From Tethya wilhelma (taxonomy: Eukaryota > Porifera > Demospongiae > Tethyida > Tethyidae), in the NCBI GenBank assembly GCA_964030475.1, contig CAXIPT010000003.1, forward strand, positions 7,268,453-7,332,452: 64,000 nucleotides of DNA. Direction: 5' to 3'. The notes below the pieces were generated by a model that did no database searches, had not been told where the DNA came from, and was given only the letters and a program-made list of their open reading frames with translations. Shown one piece after another: positions 36,937 to 55,216 of this stretch. A program made the translations under genes and the position numbers. Every line of letters begins with the position of its first letter. Position 1 is the first letter of the stretch.

Positions 36937-38221
36937 GCTAGCAAGTCTAGAGATCACTCCATGTCCGGCCCCACAAACATCGTATTTCATGAGGCAAGAG
37001 TCTCAGTTCCCAAGCTCTGGTGTACTATGTAGTGGACATATCTAACACTGCTGGTTCAGCCCACTCTAATGAGAGGGTACAAGATGATAAACATCCTAAT
37101 AGTGACTATAGTTCAGAAGTTAAAACCATTCCATCGTACTTTAAAGTTAACACCCACGTTCCATCAGAGGTTCCTGGAAGGTCAATTGATACTAAGAATG
37201 ATAGTTTAGATAGTAGTTCACATTCAATGACCCCTGAACCATTACAAGTATCTGGCTCTGGTTTGAACAGAAAAGTGGCATTGCTTCCTACTTTACTAAG
37301 CCACTTGAGGGTTCACTGTTAGACTGCTCCTCTGGTATGGGCTGCAGCAAAGAAGAGACAGTGGCAGTTGCAATTAGTGAGCAGTCCTCTTGCAAACCTA
37401 CTAGCAAAAGTCTATCTACAGTGGAACCTCCGAATAGCGGACAAGTTGGGAGCACCACTTTTGTCCTTTATAGAGAGGTTGTCCTCTTTCAGAGGTTGAC
37501 ACCAATATAGCCAAAACACCTTCACTATAATAGTATAATTATCATACTTTCATCCAACAAGGTTTCAACATGCAGCAATGATGTATTACTATGTATTTAA
37601 AAATTGGTATGTCTAAATCAGATAAATGGCATTGTACTACTTATAGTAATCGCTCATAGTCTATTATGGGCTTAACTTATCTGGACAAAATGAAGAACTA
37701 ACCTACTCAAAGGCTTTGAAAGCATTGGCTCAGCTTGCTGCGCTGCTGGATGAAATTTTGTCATAATATTTAATGCTAAGGGGGTGTGGTTTCCTGTTTG
37801 TCCGTTATTTAGAGATAGAAATTGTACTAAGTTGGCCGTTTGGGCCAGATGAACTGTCCGTTATCCGGAATAGAGAGGGTCCGCTCTCAGAGGTTAGTTT
37901 GTATTAGTAGCTATATGAACACGAGTCCATGCCAAAGATTTTGTCCGTTATATAGAGTTGTCCGTTGCTGGGAGTGTCCGTTATGGGAGATTCCACTGTA
38001 TAGCAGATTACTTTATTAGTAAAAGCTCAAGATGAGACCCAGAGTCTAGTCCAGCAATGAACAAAAGGAGGCTAAATTTGGATAATTCTTTAAAAAAAGA
38101 AGATCCTATGCTGTTTGAGATTTGTTCTGATTGTGGCGAACATGTTGCTGTTTGGGATATTCAAGAGCACCAGGACTTTCACTTAGCCATGCAAATTCAT
38201 AATGAAGCAAGGATTAAGTAC
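36937..38221 (+). pseudogene. DNA polymerase eta-like C-terminal fragment (PIP/UBZ region), interrupted by a MITE
   Basis: The 38100-38200 stretch encodes CSDCGEHVAVWDIQEHQDFH, matching the C-x2-C-x11-H-x3-H ubiquitin-binding zinc finger (UBZ) of translesion polymerase eta, including the VWD..EH..FH core. Upstream, 37040-37416 encodes a low-complexity Ser-rich region with IPSYF, like the PCNA-binding linker of that enzyme. The two parts are in different frames, with a frame change near 37290 and stops near 38030-38055. The transposon at 37419-37998 sits in the coding stretch. No catalytic domain is found upstream. It is best read as a decayed partial copy. Confidence 0.55.
37419..37998. mobile_element. 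TA-inserting MITE with CAGTGGAACCTC ends
   Basis: Left end cagtggaacctc and right end gagattccactg are inverted with one mismatch, flanked on both sides by TA (37417-37418 and 37999-38000), as in Tc1/mariner-type insertions. The interior repeats gtccgttat and cagaggtt. 580 bp. A related end is at about 49120-49150. Confidence 0.8.
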
Positions 38222-38383
38222 TTTATATTGAAATATGTTAAAAGATGCTAAGAAATGCTTAATGATAAAATGCAACACTGGCATTCTATATATTACCTAT
38301 AATTATTCAGTGTCACGTTACATGTATATGTTGAATTATTGTATTGCCAATTAATATACATGTGTGTGTATGCTCAACAATCA

Positions 38384-39042
38384 TTATAGCAGATTCTCCT
38401 CAAATTGTTTATAGTTTGCACCGAATGATTGAGACTTATCTACGCTGAAATCACTCAACATGCGTGCCGGAAACTCATCTAAATCAGCTACATCTTCATC
38501 CTCATTCTTGTTTCTTGCTTGTATCTTGCAGTAGTATTGTTGTGCAGCTATTATTGCACAATGCATAATGTAAACAATCAAACAGATCAGAGGAAGTGAA
38601 ATTAGTATCACTTGTATTGCTCCAATAGCATTAACTTGATTCTGCCATGTTTCCTTTAGTGCAGAATTTGAATAAGCAAGAATAGTCATTGCATTGATGA
38701 GATTAAGATTTGTAAAAATCAGGGCATCTATAATGTTGTACCATTTATTCTTGTACGGCTGAGCAATACAATGGAGCATTAGGATCAAGAGGAGCTCCAA
38801 CTGAAGTATACCATATATAGTGTATGGTTTGGTACAAATATACTTGTGAGTAGCACTATTAATCGATAACAGAAGTACAATCCAGCAAAAAACCGACACT
38901 TATCTTTGTAACAGCTTTGAAATGAATCCACTATTGGTTTTAGTCTCTCCAGAAACACAAACTGCATCACTCTAGTGACATATTTGTTTTCACTCAACTT
39001 ACACAAGGCCAGGACTTTGTAGCACATTGGGTACGTAATCAA
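38384..39042 (-). pseudogene. C-terminal relic of the multi-pass membrane protein family
   Basis: Two overlapping frames together resemble the end of the protein at 22134-23879: FQSCYKDKCRFFAGLYFCYR in the upstream frame (38785-39042), then HCIAQPYKNKWYNIIDALIF and two more membrane segments plus a charged tail in the downstream frame (38384-38899). A frame change near 38800-38850 separates them. No N-terminal half is found upstream. A sequencing error rather than a true lesion cannot be excluded for the frame break. Confidence 0.65.
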
Positions 39043-39180
39043 AAGCAGTGGTGGAATTAGGACAATAGAGCGTATTCATGTGACGTCAAAAACGGGGCGG
39101 GACTTGCCGCAAAGCAAACGGCGGCCATTTTGGTGCACATTGTGACACTGTGCACGAAAAAAAATCAAGATTTTCTGCAA

Positions 39181-39366
39181 CTATTCTCTAGTATACCAAG
39201 TTCTTTTGAGTTGAACTGGTCTAAGTTCATTCCTAGTAGCTGTTTTGTTCACTAAAACTGAACTCCTNGGACGTAGAGTGCCTTCTTCCTTTCTTGTACT
39301 GGTGTCATTAGAGCGTTCTTTCTTCTTCCAGTATGAAAAGGCATCCACTTCACTTCTATTTGCCAT
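39181..39366 (-). pseudogene. Fragment of PIK3C2 exon 1
   Basis: ATG at 39366 followed by EVDAFSYWKKKERSNDTST, closely matching the PIK3C2 start at 31444 (ETDAFSYWKKKERSNDTRT). The match stops at a single N (39268), beyond which the sequence is unrelated. The region upstream of the ATG does not match the PIK3C2 promoter. Confidence 0.75.
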
Positions 39367-39967
39367 CAGTCATCAGTTGGGCTTTGGACTCATCTGACCG
39401 ACCTCAGTCTGATCGGATAAAATCAAGTCAGATTCCAATTCCACTTGCTCAAGTCTCATGCCCAGACCTGCGTGAGCACGTGCACGCACAGCATTATATA
39501 TCCAGCCCCTCCCTCAGATGGAATCATACCGAGGTGGACGTGGTGAAATAACGATGTTTGCGTGCCGGGTACCTATATAGCTTACTGATTATAAAATCAA
39601 GAGTTAAATGATTAGAAGTAAATTAAGGCTTCTGTATTAAAATATGTCTCATAGATTTGACAACCAATTCACAGGTCTTCTATCATTGAATTCCGTCATG
39701 GGAAAGTTACGGCATATCCGTTGGGACAACCCCTGATTACATTATGATTGGTCTATTAATTGAGTTATCACATCAGACTAGGTTGCAGATATCTTCAAGA
39801 ATGACTGGTTCACAAGCCATGGATTTATTTCATCTATCTTCTCACACAATCCTACTAGTAATTGTGTGTTTTTCCTCAAAACATGACTTTGTGGATTCAT
39901 ACGGTATATAGAATGTCTAACACCTCCATGTAGTATGGTTATTTATATACCGTTCATGTATTATAAG

Positions 39968-46000
<6,033 letters not shown>

Positions 46001-46612
46001 CTACAGTGTGGAGACTATTAGAGACTGGTTAGTCCCTACAAAAAGCTTGAGTAGCAGCTACTTGCACTGCATTACGCTGGAGAGGCTAATGCGCATGCGC
46101 ATATAATAATGCCACGTGGATAGTTAATTATGAACTTTGAACTCTCAAAGCTGGCTGCATTGTAGTACATGAATTTGTACACTAAGTTTCAAAGCTTTCT
46201 AGTTTTTGTTTAGGCATGTTTATGATCAAAACGAGTATCAAGGAATGTAGTACCCATGAAAAGAACTTACTTTGTGCTGTCAAAGTTGGCTCAACACATT
46301 CTAGTTCTCTGGAAATCCTTTTCAAGTAAGTCAGTTAGGAAGTACGTAAGTACGTACGTAAGTACGTTAGAGAACAAAAATGGCACTATGGTGGCTTCCC
46401 ACTGGCGCTCTCTACGAGTGCTAAGGAAAGTTTTTGTGAGTTTTGGGCCTTGCATGCAGTTGGTAATCTGTCAGTGAGAGCCTCTCAGCAACTTTGAAGG
46501 TTATTTTCTGCTTAACTAGATTTTTATAGTGACCAACATTTTGTATTGTGTCTATGGGACAGTCGGCCCATTCCTACTATACGTACTACCGTACGTATGA
46601 TAGAGAGGTGTC
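46001..46612. mobile_element. Full-length Q element, inverted
   Basis: Runs from ctacagtgtggagactatta to ctactatacgtactaccgta with tgcgcatgcgcat inside. Starts immediately after the N at 46000 that truncates a Calx-beta exon. Confidence 0.75.
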
Positions 46613-47350
46613 CTTAGTAGAGAGGTTCGGTATTTTTTTTCAATTTTGTTAATAAAGATTGTAGCCTACTTGTGATGTATGCCGACAGGGCGTATATATG
46701 TGATATTGCACTGTGGTTCCTGATATTGCACTGTGGTTTTGTTGAGTCATGTATATATAGAGCAACTAGTAGAGCAATGCAGTAGCCAACGCAACACACA
46801 AAGTAATAGTTTACAACTACAGTTAGCATCAAGTTCAGAGAACACTCACTGTACTTGTGTCGAATCTCAAGCCTGGAGACAACTTTTCACAAATTTCCAC
46901 CGTCTTTTTTGGATTTTCAAACTTCTGGCTACTTCTGCATGCTGAACAGAGAAGGCTTTTAGCCTAGTGTATTCCCTGGTAAGCATCTAAAAATTAGCTG
47001 CTAGCTATAGCTAGACTAATCAAACTCAAACAGACCATGCTTCAAAGCTAGCGCTGTTTCTGGTGGTCGACTGTTCATGCTTCAAACTGCATGGTTTTCT
47101 TGACGCTAATAACTTATAGTAGTCAACTTATATATACTGATGTTTAATGACTAGTTAGATTACAGCTAGCTAGCTTACAGCTCTCTGTAGGCTACAAAAC
47201 AGTTATTACATGTCTTTCCGTGTGTATGGAATAATGCCCTCGTGCGATTACTATTATAGCCCTCGGGCTTCATCCTCGTGCATTATATTCCATACACACG
47301 GACTATATATAACCTATTCAGTATGTGCATGATGCATATATTACTGCATG
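46613..47350. other. No gene recognised
   Basis: AT-rich, with a palindrome around 47215-47300 (tccgtgtgtatggaataatg / attatattccatacacacgg). Nothing coding seen. Confidence 0.4.
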
Positions 47351-47924
47351 ACAAGTATATAGTAAAAATTTCAAAAAAATAAGTAGTGTAGGAATGGGCA
47401 GTGCGGTAAAAAGTATTGGAACAAGGCATGTCTCAATTTCGGCACATGACTACTTCATTTTTATTTTTGATCCCTCATATGGATCGATCCTCAGTGTCAT
47501 AAAATCAATGACATGTACAATAGTATACATCATAGTTTATTATTGCAAATTCTATACTAATTAGTTGGCTAAGCAGTGGAGTAAACTATAACAGACAGGT
47601 AACTTAAACTGGATTGCCGGGCAGAGTTTGGTATAAAAATGAAGTAGTTATGTGCCGAAATTGAGACATGTCTTGTTCCAATACTTTTTACCGTACTGCC
47701 CATTCCTACACTACTTATTTTTTTTGGAAATTTTCACTACTTGTTCATTTACTTTTTTCAACACTACAGTGTAGAGAATATCAAAGACTGGTTAGTCCCT
47801 ACAAAAAGCTTGAGTAGCAACTACGTCATACGCTTTAATATGTTGGAAGAGGCTAATGCGCATGCGCATAATAATGCAACGTGGATAATGACCTTTGAAC
47901 TCTACCTACAAGGATGGCTGCATT
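47351..47924. mobile_element. P element plus partial Q (inverted order), ending at an N
   Basis: P at 47351-47745 with arms gtaggaatgggcagtgcggt and accgtactgcccattcctac, then Q sequence (caaaaagcttgagtagcaac, tgcgcatgcgcat) cut at the N at 47925. Confidence 0.75.
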
Positions 47925-48106
47925 NAATCACCAATTTTTTTTAAACAACAACAATATATAGTATGATTGTTTCAAACAGTAAATTTGTACGTAAGACGGC
48001 GTCTTTGGCCACATCCATGAGGAGTGATCCTTAGCCTATGCTCAACTCTTTCGGTAATGTCGTCAAGTTCAACAGGAGATGTACCTGGAACCATGCATGT
48101 ATCATA

Positions 48107-49096
48107 CGTACGGTAGTACGTATAGTAGGAATGGGCCGACTGTCCCATAGACACAATACAAAATGTTGACCACCATAAAAATCTACTCAAACAAAACTAA
48201 ACCTTCAAAGTTGCTCAGAAGCTCTCACTGACAGATTACCAACTGCATGCAAGGCCTAAAACTCACAAAAACTTTCTGCAGCACTCGTAGAGAGCGCTAG
48301 TGGGAAGCCACCATAGTGCCATTTTTGTTCATCTAACGTACTTACTTACGTACTTACGTACTTCCTAACTGACTTACTTGAAAAGGATTTCCAGAGAACC
48401 AGAATGTGTTGAGCCAACTTTGACAGCACAAAGTAAGTTCTTTTCATGGGTACTACATTCCTTGATACTCGTTTTGATCATAAACTTGCCTAAACAAAAA
48501 CTAGAAAGCTTTGAAACTTAGTGTATAAATTCATGTACTACAATGCAGCCAGCTTTGAGAGTTCAAAGGTCATAATTAACTATCCACGTGGCATTATTAT
48601 ATGCGCATGCGCATTAGCCTCTCCAGCGTAATGCAGTGCATGTAGCTGCTACTCAAGCTTTTTGTAGGGACTAACCAGTCTCTAATAGTCTCCACACTGT
48701 AGTGTTGAAAAAAGTGAATGAACAAGTAGTAAAAATTTCAAAAAAATAAGTAGTGTAGGAATGGGCAGTGCGGTAAAAAGTATTGGAACAAGGTGATGTC
48801 TCAATTTCGGCACATGACTACTTCATTTTTAATCTTGATCCGGATCCTCAGTGTCGTAAATGCAATGAACTGTACAATAGTACCACAGCTTATTATTGCA
48901 TTCAATTCAGTTCAATTTCAGTTCCTACTAATCAGTTGGCTAAGTAGTGGACTATATAGACTGCTGGCCGGGCAAAAGTTGGGTATAAAAAATGAAGTAG
49001 TCATGTGCCGAAATTGAGACATCACCTTGTTCCAATACTTTTTACCGCAATGCCCATTCCTACACTACTTATTTTTTTGAAATTTTTACTACTTGT
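48107..49096. mobile_element. Q-P composite transposon, complete
   Basis: Q from catacgtacggtagtacgta at 48107 to about 48718, then P (48722-49096), in the same order as at 34789-36116 but without the nested MITE. With 47351-47924 it forms a large head-to-head inverted repeat. Confidence 0.75.
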
Positions 49097-49355
49097 ATCA
49101 GACAAACTGGCCATCCCCAATGGTGTCCATTATAGAGAGATTCCACCGTATATATATTCAAAGATAAGTATTCTAAAAATAACACTAGCAAATGCCTACG
49201 ACATTTGGGGGTGAGCGTGAGCGCCTAAATAATGTGTTGCACATGTAATAGTATGTATTGTGTCCGCAATAATGAATCAAATGTGAGGAAGCATTCTAGA
49301 ATGAAGGCACCAAGGTGCATAAGCCTCGGCGTACTCAACTAGCTAGCATGATGCA

Positions 49356-49501
49356 TGTGACTATATGCTACTGCCCGCAGATCACGGTGAGGATTCAAAC
49401 AGTGACACTTACACACTCAATCTTACTTATTCATATAATCTCAATTACATCATCGCTAAACATAGTACAACTACTAAATATACATTATAGAGTTTATCAC
49501 A
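49356..49501 (-). repeat. 3' LTR (146 bp)
   Basis: Matches 55217-55367 apart from small deletions and scattered substitutions. Begins tgtgactatatgctactgcc and ends gagtttatcaca. Confidence 0.9.
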
Positions 49502-49644
49502 ATTCTGCCCCCAAAGATAAGTGCACGTCCTTGGGCACACAGTTTCAGCTAGGATCCTATACAAAAACAAACTAAATATCTAACAACAAATTCCTATACA
49601 AAAACAACAATAATAGTTACCAACAACAACGTATACAAGTTCAA

Positions 49645-50744
49645 TGTTCAACGTTCACTTACGAGTATGCCTCTTACGCTTAGGCGGCGCCGGCTTTGGT
49701 CCAAGGTAAGACTCATCTGGTAATTCAGGGGGACAGATGGTCGCCCTCTCTTTGTTGACAATAATCGACTTGTAGTTGGGTCGATCGACTGGTAAAACTT
49801 CCAGATCATTGGAAAAAACAGCAACAATACGGTACGGACCATAATACGGAAGCAGCAGCTTATGATCTTTGGACGTACGTTCATGTGGGATCAGGATCAT
49901 GACTCGATCTCCCACTTTATATTCTCGGTCCATAGCATTTTGTCATATTGGTCTTTTTGATGGGACTGAGTCTTGGCAATCTCAGTGTGAACAAGGGCCC
50001 AGGCTAAATTTGGATAGAGCAAACACAAGCTCTGAACGATAGTCATCTATGTCCACCTGGTATGCAGTACAAGGCTGTGAAAATGCACTCTCTGTAGGAA
50101 TTCTGGCATCACGACCATATAACAGATAGAAGGGCAACTCACTTGTGGAAGCATGAGGCTTCGTTCGGTATGCAAACAACAATGGTTGCAAGTACTTGTC
50201 CCAGTTAGTGCCCTGTGCTTGTGCATACTTGGCAATCATGGCCCGGAGAGTTCGGTTAAAGTTCTCTACTAAACCATCGCACTGGGAGTGAAATGCTGTA
50301 GTGTCGATCTTCCGCATCCCAGTCAGGTTGCAGATCTCTGTCACCAGAGTTGACAATTAACAGGTTTGCTCCTCGGTCGGAGAGAAGTTCTCTCGGTACC
50401 CCATGTCTGCAAATAACATTATCCATGAGGAGACGGACAATGGTTCCACTAATTGTTTGGTCAGATGTAGTGTAGCCTTCAACCCATTTTGTCAGGTAGT
50501 CAACAAAGACTACGATGTACCGGTTTCCTTCTTCAGTGGGTGGCATTTCCAATATGTCCACTCCAACCCGTTCGAACTCACCACCAACTGGAATTGGCTT
50601 CAGTGGGGCTCGGGCACGTCTACCTGTTCCCTGGTATGCAGCACAAGTTAAACAACTCTTACAGAAATGATGAACATCATGGTACATACCATTCCACCAG
50701 TAACGTCTGGCTAGTGTCTCATACACACTCCTCCATGGCAGCAA
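49645..50744 (-). pseudogene. Retrotransposon integrase region, broken
   Basis: The zinc-binding end retains CKSCLTC. The catalytic core is recognisable by the first Asp in GVDILEMPP, the second in LLSDRGANLL and the Glu in GLVENFNRTL, the usual DDE set. A GPY/F module (YYGPYRIVAVF) is near 49820-49850. Frame breaks near 50350 and near 49940 split the region into three frames. Confidence 0.85.
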
Positions 50745-50998
50745 AATGTCCAGAGAAACTTCCAGAGTGGTTCTCCTTGATCAAGTCAACTCTGTACTTC
50801 TTGGGAACACAAAGTCTCAAACGGTTCTTGCGTTTAGGATCCAAACGGTACAACACTCCATCAAGCATTACGAACTGGTCGTGTTCCAACAGCAACTGTC
50901 TTGCTCACTTGGAATCTGATGGAAGAGATCCATCCTTAGGAAAGAAGTGCCTCAAAACTCTCATCTTCTCGTTGAGCTTCAGCAATCTCCTTCTCTTC

Positions 50999-52262
50999 CT
51001 AAGAGTGGGAAAACTCTGACTCTTGTTCATCCGAAGTCTCAGATGGCATGGAGTCTGGTGAATTGTCAACAGAAACTCCAGTCACTTGACAAACTTGGTT
51101 GAGATCTTCTGCTGACTCTTCAGCTGCCAATGGTGCCCGGGATAATGCGTCAGCATTTGCATTTCTTCGTCCTGGGCGATACTTGATTTCAATATCGAAT
51201 TCAGCCACAGTGTCACTCCATCGGGCTAGTTTGCCAGAGGGGTGTAGGGCATTAAGGTCACAGGTGCATGGTCAGTGTAAACAACACATTTGTGACCTAA
51301 CAAGTAGGCACGGAAATGTCGAAGTGCCCACACAACACCTAAAGACTCAAGCTCAGTAATCTCATATTTACGCTCATACTTGTCAACAGTACGAGATGCA
51401 TATGCAATTGGATGGCACTCACCATTTTCATTCTCTTGCTCTAGAACAGCTCCCAGACCATGGCCACTAGCATCAGTGTGCAGTATAAATGGTGCCTCAA
51501 AATCTGGATATGAAAGCACGGGTGGGGCTTGATAACTTCGTCTTCAGCTCGGTGAATGCTTGGTCACACGTACTCCTGACTCCATTGGAATGGAGCATCT
51601 TTCTTGAGGAGCTTGTACAAGGGACTGGCCACACGTGCAAATTAAACCTTCAATGAAACAGCGGTAATAGCCAGCCAGGCCCAGGAATCCTTGGAGAGTC
51701 TTCACATCATGCGGTGTAGGGAAGTCTTTGACAGCTTTGATCTTCTCGGGGTTTGGATGAATACCATCCTTGGACAAAATATGTCCGAGAAACAACACTT
51801 CACTAAGAGCAAACTTACACTTCAATGGGTGCAGCTTGAGACCAACCTTCCTCAGGCGCTCAAATACTTGTGCGAGGTGTTTGATGTGTTCCTCCATGGA
51901 GCTTGAATAGATGATGACATCATCCAGATACACACTGCAAAAGTCTAGACCAGCTAGTGCATGTTGCATTAACCGTTGAAATGTTGCTGGGGCATTGCAA
52001 AGTCCAAACGGCATTACGTTGAACTCGAATAGTCCATCATAAGTCGCAAAGGCTGTCTTTTCCTTTGACTTTTTCTCCCACTCTGATCTGCCAATATCCA
52101 TGCACTCTTTGCATCCAGTGTGGAGAAAATGCACTTGCCCTTCAAACGATCAAGTAGATCATCTACTCTCGGTAGTGGGAAGGTGTCTTTACGAGTAACA
52201 GCATTGACTCGACGGAAATCAATGCAAAAATGGAGTGTACCATCACGTTTACGGACCAACAC
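50999..52262 (-). pseudogene. Retrotransposon reverse transcriptase and RNase H region, broken
   Basis: RT motifs: LVRKRDGTLHFCIDFRRVN, PLPRVDDLLDRL, MPFGLCNAPATFQRLM and the active site YLDDVIIYS, followed by HLGH-like FLGHILSKDGI. RNase H follows with FILHTDASGHGLGAVLEQ and the ELE-type TELESLGVVWALRHF. Breaks near 52110 and 51530 separate the frames. The connection and tether region is at 50999-51208. Confidence 0.88.
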
Positions 52263-53340
52263 AACTGGGCTTGCTCAGGGGCTGGTTGATTCTTGGACGA
52301 TCCTTCACTAGCTGTGACATCGGTTCTCTCAGGGAGAAAGGAACTCTTCTGGGGGCTTGACAAATTGGGGGATGATCACCAGTATCAATTTTGTGTTCAA
52401 CATGATCAGTCTCACCACGCTCAAATTGGTCCAAAGAAAATAAATCATGAGATTGAAGAATGCAATCCCTCAGTCGTGGGTCCTCCATCCCACCAGATTC
52501 TGACTCTTGTAGCGTGTTGAGCAACTTGTGCTGACGTTCTTCCAATCCACTAGGTTCAAATGACTGGATAGAATAAACGAGGCCTTCAGAGTTGACACCA
52601 ATAGGATCTATTGCTTCAGCAGTTCCGATGATGTCGTCTGTCTTTAGCTTCACAGGGAAGACACCTGGGTTTCGCAACAGAACCTTCACATGTCCATGGT
52701 CATTGGGAATTACAACACTGTCCTCAACCTCTAATCCAGTGTCTTGCATCCATTCTTTTGTCGGAATAACAAGTATTGTGTCCATGGGTCCACAGGAACC
52801 TCCTACACCCAGGGTAACTAGTGCTTCACTACGTCCTGGTACGCGAGAAATTCCAACGACACGGACTCGATTAACAGAGACAGGATCTTCCTCTGAACTG
52901 ATCACTTCAGTCGCTTCAGTCGCAACAACAATATCCTCGGAGGTGCTTGGTATGGCAGGGGTACTCGGGGTGCAGTTCTTAGATTGAGTACTAGTATACT
53001 GAGGCTGAACACCTGCTGCTGGCGCCACCAAACCCAGAGGTAACAAAACATTTGTACCAAGTAAACAGGACTCACTTCTAGGGCCTTGGTCAGACCTAAT
53101 ATAGGTAGGAACCACCACACTCCTTCCACCAAACTGGAACTCAAGTGACACTTTAGCTCCAATGTATATAGGCTGCTGATTGTAGTCACATAGACGGACA
53201 TCTGGCAGTTCCAACTATTGACTCTGTATACTATCTGATTTAGTAATGGCTTTGAACACTGGAAATGACAGAATAGTAGCAGTTGATCCACTGTCAACCA
53301 ACGATTGGGTAGGTACTCCCTCGATCTCCACCATATAGCA
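52249..53340 (-). pseudogene. Retrotransposon protease and linker region, broken by an in-frame stop
   Basis: The retropepsin motif SLVDSGSTATILS lies near 53270-53310. An in-frame stop near 53217 follows it. The downstream frame (52249-53214) continues with LLGTNVLLPLGL, which resembles the second half of a retropepsin (usually ILGxDxL). A long linker then leads to RT. Confidence 0.75.
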
Positions 53341-53406
53341 TAAAGCAAAAATCCAACAGGACCTGTGACTGTATCCACCTCCAAATTCATCTTCATTCTG
53401 GCCAAC

Positions 53407-55108
53407 TCAGCAGAGGCCCACTCGCTTTGGAGTCGCATCTAGACTCTCGGACGCTTCAGTCTTACTGTCTTGTTCTCCAATTACAACGACATTGGAACTA
53501 CCAGTCTTGGTACGTCCAGGAGCTTCAGCTGGGGGTTTCCTCATTGGACAGTCACGCAACAGGTGCTGGGTACTCTTGCTCTTAAAGCACTGTCGTACTT
53601 TGCTCTTGGGAGTCGATTGCAATTTAGGCTCGTCAAGCTTCCGAACCTGGACTTCTTCCTTCTTAGCAGTACTTCAACTACGATGGTCATCTGGCACTGC
53701 TTGTTAGTGTCATCACCATGCATCTCTTCCAGCTGCCTTGTTTGATGCTCAGCAGCTCTAGCTTGGTAGAGAGCATCCTCAAAGGTTTCTGCAGACGGTA
53801 AACTTTGTCTTGCCACCTCCTCACAAGACCTTGCACGAATAAGTCTCTCTTCAACATTGCTTTGAAACTTTGGTCCATACCGGCACGTTGGCCATAGCTC
53901 TTGTCAAACAGAGTCTCGAAGGCATGGGCATAATCGTCGACATGTTCCTTGTCTCCTTGTCTCCGTTTCATCCACTCGGCCGATCTGAGTGCTTCACGTT
54001 TCACTGGTTGGAGACACTCTCTCAGTGCACTCACCGCATCAGAGTACTTCTGCTTAACACTATCGGGTAGAATATGGTAACACTTCTCAGCCTTTGCCGA
54101 TAGGTGCAGTTCAAATTGTAGAAGCTTCACTCCAATGTTGTAGCTCAGCATGCTTCTCAAGCCTCCGGATTCAACGATCATAGGTTCCATCATCGTCCCG
54201 ATCAGCACCAAACCTCGGTAAGTCTGGCAATTTAATTGCTGTCCCACGAACAGGAGCCACATGATCTCCACTTTCAGGCTCTGTATCCATCACGGATTCG
54301 TGACCAGATTCTAGACTAACGACAACTTCCTCACGAGTAGGTTCATCGATCGAGGGCTCACTCTCAGGGAGAGCTTGCAAAGTTGCTAACTCAGCTTGTA
54401 GCTTGGAAGTTTCATCATTCTTTCTTTGAAAATCCTTCTCCAGGCCATGCAGCCACTTTGGCTTTCAATAAGTCAACCAGCTCAGTCGCTCATCATGGAA
54501 AGTTCCCGCTGGTGACTACTAATCAACTCTTGGCAAGCTGCTTCCCTTGCTTTGATCACTGAAAGCTCAAAATCATCTTTGATTGATCTAATTTCCTCCA
54601 ACGGGTGGCCTGGTGGCTTGTTCACCATTGACTCGGACTCCCAACCCATAGGTAGGCGGTTCGAGTCCCTCCAGTGCCACAGGTATTTGTTTCCCATTTT
54701 CTCTTTCAAGCTCTGCCTAGGAGTTAACTCAGCTCTACCCCAAAAAATGAGGAGGTGAATTTCACCGCATCCTTCGGAGGGGATGTAAAGCCGTCGGTCC
54801 CGGGGGACCTGTGTTCATTAGCCCTAGGCTATTTGCAGGCCCTCGTTAGCCACAATTGTGGTAAACCCGAAGGGGCACTTAAAAAAAAAAAACAAAAAAA
54901 ACTCTGCCTCAGCTTCCGCCGCTTGTGACTCGAGCAAAGCTTGTAAGGCTTCTAGTTCAATAAGTCTTGATGAGCATTCTTGCCACTGATCATGGAGCTC
55001 CTCTGCTTTCTCCTCTGCCTCTTCAGCCCTAACTTCGGCATCCCCTAGCTTCTGGGTCAGCTCGTCAATGTTCTGTTTCAATTCGGCCTTCGTTGCCCCA
55101 CGTGGCAT
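53407..55108 (-). pseudogene. Retrotransposon gag region, broken and SINE-interrupted
   Basis: Starts near ATG 55108 with a coiled coil rich in Glu and Ala (LTQKLGDAEVRAEEAEEKAE). After the SINE it continues with a charged linker and a capsid-like domain (53700-54270). A zinc-knuckle relic follows at 53540-53590, CFKSKSTQHLLRDC, in which the second Cys of the CCHC pattern is Ser. Several frame shifts. Confidence 0.75.
54603..54901 (+). mobile_element. tRNA-derived SINE inserted in gag
   Basis: The head ggtggcctggtggcttgttc resembles an A-box region. A perfect B box, ggttcgagtcc, is at 54658-54668. The body contains ggatgtaaagccgtcggtcc, and the A-rich tail is at 54882-54901. It splits the coiled-coil part of gag, so it inserted after the LTR element. 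A diverged relative is at 578-745. Confidence 0.8.
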
Positions 55109-55216
55109 GATGGCAGTTCACAGTCACGCTAAAACTCCAATAGAGTCTCTACTAATATTACTAGTAGTTCACAAACTCTCAAAAACTAACTCTTAAGTCT
55201 CGACAGGACCTCCAAA

